Below the pieces are notes generated by a model. The model saw only the letters and a program-made list of their open reading frames with translations, was not told the DNA's origin and did not search any database. This document shows, in pieces, positions 40,827-47,726 of a DNA stretch of 53,367 nucleotides. The stretch's first letter is position 1; every line of letters begins with the position of its first letter. Made by a program: the position numbers and the translations under genes. This DNA is from a virus: the IMG/VR virus record IMGVR_UViG_3300003886_000006, positions 1 through 53,367 of that record; one strand, given 5' to 3'.

Positions 40827-41752
40827 AGCATCACCTTGCCACCCAGTTCGGTTTTGACCAGATGGATCGCAGCCAGATCCTCTCCCCGCATCCGGTTCCT
40901 CATCTCACCTGCCAACCCGATTTTCACCAACTCCACCATCGTGTAACGCGGTAACCGTCTGATCTTTTGCGGCATCCCCACATTTTCGTCCCGCGCCACC
41001 ACAATCACATCCTGTAACTTCCCGGACCACATTTTCGCCCATCCTTGACTGTCGAGTCGTTTCCGTAACGCGGCCCCCGGTTCTTCGGCAAAATCTAGTG
41101 TCGCCGGATCAATCTTCGGCCAGCCCAAATCCCCGTTGGCTATCAGCAAAGCTAACGTCAACACCCGTTCCAGCTTGTATTTCAACGCATGGTTACGGAT
41201 CAGATATGCCGGGTGGAACGCCGGTATCCAAATTCGACCGTGCGCCCAAACTGCGACGCCTTCAACGTCACCGAACCGGCCGGTTAGTTTCCCAATCACA
41301 GCCTCATATGCGGATTTCCCTAGCAGCACTCCGACTGTTGCTTTAGCCAATTTGAGCTGCGCGTCGAGATTCACACGACACGCTTCCACTTCCACCTTCT
41401 CCGGTGTCCGATTGTTAGGTGGTCGGCAACACACTGCGTTCAACACCATCACATTCTCACGTGCCGTCCCCACCTTCTCTAAGCTCCTGTCCAACAGCCG
41501 TCCTGAGGCCCCCACAAACGGTTCCCCCTGTTCATCTTCGTTCCTCCCCGGCCCTTCCCCGACGATAACCAGACTGCTACTTGTTGGACCGTTCCACGGG
41601 ACCGGCGCGGCACATGTGGTGTGCAAATCGCAAACATCACAGTTGATGATCGCGTCACGGATCTTCTGCTCACGGTACAGTCGGGTGAAGCGGCGACGGG
41701 ACTGCGCGGTACGCGCGTTGCGGGCCGCGGCGAGATAGTTGGGATGTGACAT
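40823..41752 (-). CDS. Uracil-DNA glycosylase, family 4-like, with C-terminal extension
   Basis: A 309-residue protein. Residues about 35-220 are a family-4/5 uracil-DNA glycosylase: CDVCDLHTTC at the start of the Fe-S site, VGEGPGRNEDEQGEPFVG, LNAVCCRPPNNRTP, and IPAFHPAYLIRN; the fourth Fe-S Cys is in VEACRVNL. It removes uracil from DNA. The C-terminal 100 residues are unrelated to the usual short enzyme and end with a helical, basic region. The ATG at 41752 lies two bases after the previous stop. It shares an operon with RtcB and nucleases. Confidence 0.85.
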   Translation of the reverse strand: MSHPNYLAAARNARTAQSRRRFTRLYREQKIRDAIINCDVCDLHTTCAAPVPWNGPTSSSLVIVGEGPGRNEDEQGEPFVGASGRLLDRSLEKVGTARENVMVLNAVCCRPPNNRTPEKVEVEACRVNLDAQLKLAKATVGVLLGKSAYEAVIGKLTGRFGDVEGVAVWAHGRIWIPAFHPAYLIRNHALKYKLERVLTLALLIANGDLGWPKIDPATLDFAEEPGAALRKRLDSQGWAKMWSGKLQDVIVVARDENVGMPQKIRRLPRYTMVELVKIGLAGEMRNRMRGEDLAAIHLVKTELGGKVML

Positions 41753-41754
41753 AG

Positions 41755-42123
41755 CTACGGCCGAGGTTCGCAAGTGTGATCCCAATGATGGCGACTGTTA
41801 CCGACGTAACGTGATCCACGAACTTCGACACGAAGGGTAAGCAAGTCGTGGGCGAGCCGATTAACGAACAACGCATCAGCCTTTAACTGCTTAGCCATAT
41901 CAGTTGTCACGGCTATTCCAGTTTCCTTCGCCATGTCGGCTTCGGTTTCGAAGTCACAGCCGATACGCATCAGCTCATATATTCGCCTCTTACCTGGGGT
42001 CAACTTCGCAATTCGATTCAACCGATCCTGCAACTTTCGTTCCTGCTTCGTCGTCGTTCGAATTCGTCGCGTAATGTTTGCAGCGTCAGCAATACCCGTA
42101 GCATCTACAGCAGTATCCATCAT
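41755..42123 (-). CDS. Hypothetical protein downstream of RtcB
   Basis: A 122-residue protein whose ATG overlaps the RtcB stop (ATGA), so it is made with the ligase. The N-terminal half is basic and helical (TRRIRTTTKQERKLQDRLNRIAKL), a likely nucleic-acid-binding face; the rest includes MAKETGIAVTTDMAKQLKA, which could be a helix-turn-helix. A partner or RNA adaptor of RtcB is possible but unproven. Confidence 0.6.
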   Translation of the reverse strand: MMDTAVDATGIADAANITRRIRTTTKQERKLQDRLNRIAKLTPGKRRIYELMRIGCDFETEADMAKETGIAVTTDMAKQLKADALFVNRLAHDLLTLRVEVRGSRYVGNSRHHWDHTCEPRP

Positions 42124-43331
42124 GTTCCCTTGTAGTTGAGGATTTGTCTAAGCTCGACTTTGATTTCAACGAGATCAGCTTGAAGTGCCATGACACGATT
42201 GATGTCTTTATAGGATCGCGGGTCTTCGTCGATAAGCAATGCAGCCTTGTCCTTCAACCACGTTTTGCCTTTCATCAAATCGGTGAGTTCGTCTGCGGTG
42301 AACTGTCTCTTCGCGGCTTTCCGCGACATTCGTCTCCCTGCCCCATGTGCCGATGATTGGAAAGACGCTTTGTTGCCTTTACCTTTCACAATGAAGCTGT
42401 TGGTGCCCATCGACCCTGGCACAACTCCCCAATCACCCACGCGGGCGCGGATAGCTCCTTTACGGGTGATCCACAGGTTCCGCCCCATGTGATTTTCAAG
42501 GGCGATATAGTTGTGATGACAGTTGATGCGGCGACGTTCTGAGATGCTATCAAGCTTCTCTTTGGAGACAGCAACTGCTATCGCGTCAAGTACTGCATCC
42601 ATCATCGCTTCCCGGTTAGCTAAAGCATATCTCTGCGCCCACATGAGGTCTTCGATGTAGTGGGTGAACTCCTCAGTATCTTCAACGAAATAGGCCAGGT
42701 CCGGATCATCAAGCTGAATGAACCGACGCTTCATATCTCCCTTAGCTGTCTCGATATGCTTCCGAGCCAAAATATTGCCCACACCGCGAGAGCCGGAATG
42801 TAACACAACCCAAACACCCGGATCGGAGCCAGACGTGGCAACAAGATTTTCCTCATAGAGGGCTTCGACAAGACAGATTTCAACAAAGTGGTTGCCGGAA
42901 CCTAGAGATCCGAACTGGTTGACGGTGCGTTGCTCCAAACCGCATTCTTCCACCGACTCGTTCGGATTGGCACGTATCCACGCATCCCCCATATTGGAAT
43001 GTTGATGGCCTTTACCAACACCGGCCGGAACTGTCTGCTCAATATGTGACAGGAGTGGTCCTAAATCGTCGGGCAGATCGGAAGCGTCGAGGGTGGTTTC
43101 TACTGCAATCATGCCACAACCGATATCTACCCCTACTGCGGCAGGCATGATGGCCCCTCGGGTCGGGATCACCGACCCTATTGTTGCTCCCATGCCAAGA
43201 TGAGCATCAGGCATGAGAGCGACATGGGGCGACACGAAAGGCATGTCACCACTACGGGTTGCCTGTTCGACCACATTGTCTTCAAGATTGTCGGCCCACG
43301 ATAAAACATGGGGGGTGAGTCTCTTAGGCAT
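42120..43331 (-). CDS. rtcB: RtcB-type RNA-splicing ligase
   Basis: A 403-residue RNA ligase that joins 2',3'-cyclic phosphate and 5'-OH ends. Family motifs are all visible: PDAHLGMGATIGSV near 41, VGVDIGCGM near 66-74 (metal Asp and Cys), LGSGNHFVEI near 150, LHSGSRGVGN near 183, HNYIALENH, and SSAHGAGRRMSR near 340, containing the His that carries GMP. RtcB repairs tRNAs cut by anticodon nucleases, so in a phage it could undo abortive-infection tRNA cleavage. It is slightly shorter than cellular forms. Confidence 0.92.
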   Translation of the reverse strand: MPKRLTPHVLSWADNLEDNVVEQATRSGDMPFVSPHVALMPDAHLGMGATIGSVIPTRGAIMPAAVGVDIGCGMIAVETTLDASDLPDDLGPLLSHIEQTVPAGVGKGHQHSNMGDAWIRANPNESVEECGLEQRTVNQFGSLGSGNHFVEICLVEALYEENLVATSGSDPGVWVVLHSGSRGVGNILARKHIETAKGDMKRRFIQLDDPDLAYFVEDTEEFTHYIEDLMWAQRYALANREAMMDAVLDAIAVAVSKEKLDSISERRRINCHHNYIALENHMGRNLWITRKGAIRARVGDWGVVPGSMGTNSFIVKGKGNKASFQSSAHGAGRRMSRKAAKRQFTADELTDLMKGKTWLKDKAALLIDEDPRSYKDINRVMALQADLVEIKVELRQILNYKGT

Positions 43332-43512
43332 CTTCCCCTCCTGTAGGCTTCATAGCCCTTTTACCCTCATACATATATTCAGCTAGTTCCTCCGCGTATT
43401 CAATCAGCTCTTTCGCGGTCGGCGGCCGATCAGTTTGACTTCTCGGCTTCAACATTGATGCAGCCAGCTTCAACCCGTTGTATCTCCGCTCACCCATCGA
43501 CAGTACACTCAC
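43324..43512 (-). CDS. Small helical protein
   Basis: A 62-residue protein with a GTG start that overlaps the upstream stop and lies four bases after AGGAGG. It is charged and helical (TAKELIEYAEELAEYMYEGKR). Its 3' end overlaps the RtcB start by eight bases. Function unknown. Confidence 0.6.
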   Translation of the reverse strand: MSVLSMGERRYNGLKLAASMLKPRSQTDRPPTAKELIEYAEELAEYMYEGKRAMKPTGGEDA

Positions 43513-44180
43513 AGCGCCTCCTGTAGCCTTTCAGCAGTCTTCTTCCCGATCCCGTCTATCGCCAACATTTCCTCATATGTCATGGTCCATGTCATCGGCA
43601 CCATCCCGCCGTTCGCATCCAACATTTTCTTCGCCATGTCCGGTCCGATACCGGGGAACGATTGCAACACATGCAACCCGAATCCTTGATCCCCGACTTT
43701 CCCCCACGAATTTCTGGTCGGCCCTGGCCGCCGTTTCAAACTGGTGTGTTTCCCTTTCTTCACCCATTTCTCTAACGACCTGATCAGGTCGGCTGTTTCT
43801 GTCAACCCTCGCACCCACAGCACCGGCACACCGAATTCGAACATGAGGGTGAAGAACAGGCCGTGGAGTTGATGCAATGTGAGCCGCGACCAGCTATCCC
43901 CTAGTAGCACCCCGTCGCTGGTCCACTCCCCGTAGCCTTCTAACACCAGCAGCACCTGCTTCAACCCGCCCATCATTTGCAACTGTTGATATAGCCGTCC
44001 GTCGTCTAAAGAGTTGAGCAGGTCGTTTGGGAACTGTTTGCGTTGTATCCCGATCCGGTGTTTCCCGGCGAGCACTAGAAAGTCACAGCCGTGCCGTTCC
44101 GGCTCAGACGATGTTGAACCGATATCGTCTAGCTGCTGTCGTAGCTGTTGAGGTTCGGTGGGGGAGATAAGAACACTCAT
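43509..44180 (-). CDS. ERCC4-type nuclease with helix-hairpin-helix
   Basis: A 223-residue protein with an XPF/ERCC4-type nuclease domain (CDFLVLAGKHRIGIQRKQFPNDLLNSL, then DGRLYQQLQMM) and a C-terminal tandem helix-hairpin-helix region (LQSFPGIGPDMAKKMLDANGG and MLAIDGIGKKTAERLQ). Classical members have ERKxxxD; here it is QRKxxxxD, a variant I believe occurs in phage relatives. Expected to cut branched or flap DNA in recombination or repair. Confidence 0.8.
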   Translation of the reverse strand: MSVLISPTEPQQLRQQLDDIGSTSSEPERHGCDFLVLAGKHRIGIQRKQFPNDLLNSLDDGRLYQQLQMMGGLKQVLLVLEGYGEWTSDGVLLGDSWSRLTLHQLHGLFFTLMFEFGVPVLWVRGLTETADLIRSLEKWVKKGKHTSLKRRPGPTRNSWGKVGDQGFGLHVLQSFPGIGPDMAKKMLDANGGMVPMTWTMTYEEMLAIDGIGKKTAERLQEAL

Positions 44181-44193
44181 CGTCTATCCTCTC

Positions 44194-45075
44194 TCACTTT
44201 TCACTCTTCACCCTTCGCTTCTTCTGCTTCCTTTGCCTTATCTCCCAGCCGCCTATCCGCCTCAAATACTGTTTCACATACGCATTTTGTGGCATGTCCC
44301 CAATGTCTATTGTCCTACTCCCCACCTTCTCTTCCCACACGTCTTCCCTCGTCCGGTCCCCTACCATCACCATCTGTCGGCTCCCGTCGGCCCGTTTCAG
44401 CATCCTCGTGATCGTGTCGTAGCGATGTCCGATGCCTTTCTGACCTACCGGGGCCATCGAATTCGCAATCTTGTACCGTTTGATCTGGTCCGATGTGCCG
44501 CCCCGGTTCACATCGATTTTCCGTTCTGTTGTAACCCCGATCGTGTGCGCCCTCGTTTTCATCGTCAACGGCAGTTCGAACTGCTTATACACTTTGGTGA
44601 TGAAAATCCAGTCCATGCCTTCCTGGCCGCCGAACTGCGCCTTGTGGCCTTTACCGGCCGCTTCGGCCTTTTTCACTTCGGCTCGCATCGCCAAAAAGTA
44701 GTCTTCCGGTTCGTCCCCCATCACTTCACGGACGTAGAAATATTGGGCTTCCTCCCACGCCCAATCCAACATGTCGACAACGATCAGGTCACCTTTTTTG
44801 CTTGCCCGACTGATTTCCCGGGCGATTGTCAACGCGTCGCGGAAATCGTATGGCTGGGCGACTTCAACCAGTCCGCTTTTCTCCACTTTCGGGAACCACA
44901 GGTCAGCCATCTTGTCCCACGTATGGTCCGTGTCGATGATGCGAATAGTGCCGTCATATCCCCATTTGATAGCGTTCGCGATGAAATCAGCCCAACAGGT
45001 TGATTTCCCTACCTTCTCCGCACCGTAGATCAGATGTCGTTCCGGTGCGTTCCGATCCGGATGTGGCTGCAACAT
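44194..45075 (-). CDS. RecA-like ATPase (Sak4-type recombinase)
   Basis: A 293-residue P-loop ATPase: Walker A IYGAEKVGKST near residues 16-26 and Walker B DLIVVDMLDW near 96-105, with a basic C-terminal tail (RQKQKKRR). Size and motifs fit Sak4-type single-strand annealing/recombinase proteins, commonly encoded next to an exonuclease and a ssDNA-binding protein, as here. A helicase-loader role is an alternative. Confidence 0.75.
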   Translation of the reverse strand: MLQPHPDRNAPERHLIYGAEKVGKSTCWADFIANAIKWGYDGTIRIIDTDHTWDKMADLWFPKVEKSGLVEVAQPYDFRDALTIAREISRASKKGDLIVVDMLDWAWEEAQYFYVREVMGDEPEDYFLAMRAEVKKAEAAGKGHKAQFGGQEGMDWIFITKVYKQFELPLTMKTRAHTIGVTTERKIDVNRGGTSDQIKRYKIANSMAPVGQKGIGHRYDTITRMLKRADGSRQMVMVGDRTREDVWEEKVGSRTIDIGDMPQNAYVKQYLRRIGGWEIRQRKQKKRRVKSEK

Positions 45076-45076
45076 C

Positions 45077-46093
45077 TCAACCTACTTTCTTCACCGACGG
45101 GTACCGGTACTCTTTCTTATCTTTGCACTGCTCGATCGTCTCTTTCAACTTCACTTCTTCCATCTTCAACTTTTCAGCCAGCTTCCCCACATTCAGATAC
45201 CCACGCGACCCGCCTTGGCCTTTGATTTGCCAACCGCCGACGATCCGCACTGTCCCTTTCGCGACGATCTCATTGATCCTCTTGTTCACATCCCGGCGTT
45301 CCTCTTCCGCCATTTTCCCTCGCGCCATCACTTTGCTCAGCTCACTGTGATGTTCAGCTAAGCCGACTAGCACCGCGTTGGTCACATCGTCGATCGGGTC
45401 ACTACCGACATCATCTTCCACACCGAACGGGTTGTCGTCGTCGTGCAGATACGGGTATGGGCAGAAGAACTTTTCGCTGGCTTCCACGTCGCACGGTGGC
45501 AGCTCGTTCTTCTTCCGCCACTTTTCCGCTTCGATAATCCGTCGCCGGATCTGTTTCCAACTGACCGGTGGCGTCGAAACATGTTGAATGTTCATCTCGC
45601 CGCTGTCGCGACATTTCACCACATATTCGGCTTCAAGCCCATAGTGATGCATTTCGATACTGATCTGATACCCGTATTTGACAAACTCGGGGGACATGAG
45701 GGCGGTGGTCGCGTCGGTGAAACTCAACCATTTCTTGTACCGCGCTTTCGACATCGTTTTGATTTCAATCACCCGATCTTTGCGGGCACGCGGCGGTCGA
45801 CCCAGCCCGTCGGGGTGGAAACGGATGAAGACGCGGGGGATGATTTTCACGTCAACCTGATCCTGTTGACTGTGGATCTTCCAGCCTGCTTCCCGTAACG
45901 CTTCGATAATCACCGGCTCATGCATGACCCCTTCGGCTGCGGCGGTGTTCATTATCCGGTCGGCAAATTGGGAACGGTTCTCCGCGTATCCTTGCATCGC
46001 GGCGACTATCGCACGGACACAAGTGCCGGAACCGGAAGCTCGGTAGATGGAAGTGTCGTTTTCGCGGTAGCCGATTGGCCGATTGTCACTCAC
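45077..46093 (-). CDS. PD-(D/E)XK exonuclease (Cas4/RecB-like)
   Basis: A 338-residue nuclease. The core is RFHPDGLG with a following DRVIEIKTM (the D...ExK motif) near 100-125 and a later YGYQISIEMHHYG helix (QxxxY-like region). Cys residues near the N-terminus (GTCVRA) and in FFCPYPY could hold an Fe-S cluster as in Cas4/AddB-type enzymes. GTG at 46093 is preferred because AAGGAGAC lies upstream. Together with the Sak4-like ATPase it likely forms a recombination pair. Confidence 0.75.
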   Translation of the reverse strand: MSDNRPIGYRENDTSIYRASGSGTCVRAIVAAMQGYAENRSQFADRIMNTAAAEGVMHEPVIIEALREAGWKIHSQQDQVDVKIIPRVFIRFHPDGLGRPPRARKDRVIEIKTMSKARYKKWLSFTDATTALMSPEFVKYGYQISIEMHHYGLEAEYVVKCRDSGEMNIQHVSTPPVSWKQIRRRIIEAEKWRKKNELPPCDVEASEKFFCPYPYLHDDDNPFGVEDDVGSDPIDDVTNAVLVGLAEHHSELSKVMARGKMAEEERRDVNKRINEIVAKGTVRIVGGWQIKGQGGSRGYLNVGKLAEKLKMEEVKLKETIEQCKDKKEYRYPSVKKVG

Positions 46094-46115
46094 GTCGCAG
46101 TCTCCTTCTATGTTC

Positions 46116-46178
46116 GGAACTGTGGGGTCGAACAAGCGTGGAAGACACACGCAGCCGGATATTTAACCCCACAGTTCC
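46116..46178 (-). promoter_or_regulatory. Structured leader: long-stem hairpin upstream of the exonuclease
   Basis: GGAACTGTGGGGT (46116-46128) pairs perfectly with 46166-46178; inside the 37-base loop GCGTG (46136-46140) pairs with CACGC (46148-46152). The structure ends about 20 bases before the exonuclease ribosome binding site. It could be an autoregulatory target, an RNA-processing site, or a terminator for the upstream gene. No other gene lies in the gap 46094-46237. Confidence 0.55.
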
Positions 46179-46237
46179 TATATGCTTCCCTAGCCTCCGG
46201 TATCTGGGCTTCGGGAAGCTGACCTTACCAACCTTGC

Positions 46238-46564
46238 TTACTTCGCCGCTGACCGTCCACGCGCTTCAACGATTATGGTCCGTTCGAGCACGTCAATAAC
46301 GCCACCGATCGGGTCACCTTCGGTCAACCCTTCCTCGTCCATCAGGTTTATCAGCATGTTGAGGAACGTCCCCGGCTTGGTGGATCTGGTACGCCGGTTG
46401 GTGGGGGATACGGCTGCGGTTCCCCTGGCCCGCGCCTTACCTGTTGGCTTACCTGCCTTGCCTGCCCCCGACTTTCCACTGGGCTTGACGTTTCCCTTGA
46501 CGTTTCCCTTGACGTTTCCCTTGACGTTTCCTGTAGCGCTGGTCGGTTCGTTTGTTTCAGCCAT
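46238..46564 (-). CDS. Basic protein with Gly-Asn-Val-Lys repeats
   Basis: A 108-residue protein. The first 55 residues are disordered and basic, with four GNVK tetrapeptides (12-nt repeats at 46485-46535) and further Lys/Gly/Arg stretches, as in nucleoid-associated or RNA-binding tails. The C-terminal part is a small folded helix pair (FLNMLINLMDEEGLTEGDP). Its position between the ssDNA-binding candidate and the exonuclease suggests a DNA-binding helper. Confidence 0.6.
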   Translation of the reverse strand: MAETNEPTSATGNVKGNVKGNVKGNVKPSGKSGAGKAGKPTGKARARGTAAVSPTNRRTRSTKPGTFLNMLINLMDEEGLTEGDPIGGVIDVLERTIIVEARGRSAAK

Positions 46565-46678
46565 CAGCATCTCTCTCTCTATTTTCGGCTGGTGGGCCGG
46601 GGCAGGTGTGTTGGGAACTTCGGGAACTTTCGGGGGGCTTCCCGTAAGCTTCCTGTCTCACCTGAATCGCCGGATGGT

Positions 46679-46709
46679 TTTATCTCACCAAGGGGGGGGA
46701 GTGAGTCAA
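46679..46709 (-). promoter_or_regulatory. Weak promoter candidate
   Basis: Minus strand TTGACT (46704-46709), 19 bases including an eight-base C run, GATAAA (46679-46684). It lies in the 226-base gap upstream of the GNVK-repeat gene. The same -35 and a 19-base gap recur at 49991-50021. The rest of the gap holds nothing recognisable. Confidence 0.35.
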
Positions 46710-46790
46710 CCTTTCCGCTTTCCCCGGCCCACCAATTCTCATTGTAGTCGCAGCCGTTTCTACCTATCCTCTACCTGTCCCCTACCCCCT

Positions 46791-47516
46791 CTACCCGTTG
46801 CTGAAAATCCCGTCTTCGTCCAACAGGTCGGCGTGCAGGTCGTCGAAGTCTTCCACCTCAGGGTACGCTTCGAGTGCTGCGTCTACGAACTCGTCGAAGT
46901 CTTCATAGTCGTCTGCGAGCTTTAGGAGCTTCCGCCGCAACGCCTTTTCGCTGACGTCAGCTTTGGGCTTGCTCGAACTCGAAGCCTTCGCATGTCCCTT
47001 ACCCTTGCCCTTACCCTTCGCCTTGCCTTTACCTTTCACCTTGCTCTTCGTCGCGACGATGCTGGTTGGGAGCGGCATTTCCCACACGATCTCGTCACCA
47101 TCGTCGTTCTTCCATTTGCTGACGACACGGCGTTCGAAGTGGATTGTCAACCCGTCGAACACTTTCGCCTCATATGGTGCCCCGCGCGACCCGAGCAGTT
47201 CGGCAACATCGTCGCCTAGCCCTACAGCCGTATCGATCAGTCTGCCGACGCCGCTGCTTCGGATGAACTTGTTCCTTCCGGAGCCGTGTTCTACTGCGGC
47301 CCCTTCGTCAACAACTTCCCAGCCTTTGCCGGTGCCGAACCTTTCGCTGTACTCTTCGTCGATCTCTTCGCCGTCCTGATATGCGGGGCCGCTCAGGAAC
47401 AGGAAGATCTTCTCCTGGTTGTCGCTTTCCTCGTCGGGACCGTACCAGGCGTTTTTGACTTTCAAATCGAAGTCGTCGAGCAACCCGGAGGTAGTTCCCC
47501 AGTCATCTACTGACAT
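46791..47516 (-). CDS. Putative ssDNA-binding protein
   Basis: A 241-residue protein with a beta-rich N-domain (WYGPDEESDNQEKIFLFLSG, then FDGLTIHFERRVVSKW), a basic linker of GKGKAKGKGKGKG repeats near 165-180, and a strongly acidic C-terminal tail (about 200-241). A beta-barrel-like domain with an acidic tail, next to an exonuclease and a Sak4-type ATPase, is how phage ssDNA-binding proteins appear. No definite family match is claimed. Confidence 0.55.
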   Translation of the reverse strand: MSVDDWGTTSGLLDDFDLKVKNAWYGPDEESDNQEKIFLFLSGPAYQDGEEIDEEYSERFGTGKGWEVVDEGAAVEHGSGRNKFIRSSGVGRLIDTAVGLGDDVAELLGSRGAPYEAKVFDGLTIHFERRVVSKWKNDDGDEIVWEMPLPTSIVATKSKVKGKGKAKGKGKGKGHAKASSSSKPKADVSEKALRRKLLKLADDYEDFDEFVDAALEAYPEVEDFDDLHADLLDEDGIFSNG

Positions 47517-47573
47517 TGTATATATGTCCTTTCATCATCATGACATTTGCAATGATGGCTGTTACCCCTGCCA

Positions 47574-47726
47574 TCATGGGGAATTACTCATGCACCTCCC
47601 ACGTTCTTGTTGCATCTCCTGTACATCTCCCACGCATCTCCCGTCACCTTCACCGGTCCTGAACGCACCTAGCGAAGGGATACTAAGCATAGCAGACACA
47701 TCACGCATTGTGAAGCTATATCGCAT
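47574..47726 (-). CDS. Small helix-turn-helix-like protein
   Basis: A 50-residue frame starting at the ATG at 47726, overlapping the helicase stop by 11 bases. The segment FTMRDVSAMLSIPSLGAFR looks like a MerR-type helix-turn-helix. The 3' end overlaps an 8-bp hairpin (47552-47577, ATGATGGC stem). Weak support beyond overlap and motif. Confidence 0.4.
   Translation of the reverse strand: MRYSFTMRDVSAMLSIPSLGAFRTGEGDGRCVGDVQEMQQERGRCMSNSP

Noticed and set aside
46116-46178. Possible tRNA gene
   Set aside because: The ends pair like an acceptor stem, but there is no D arm, anticodon arm or T loop in the right place; kept as a regulatory hairpin.
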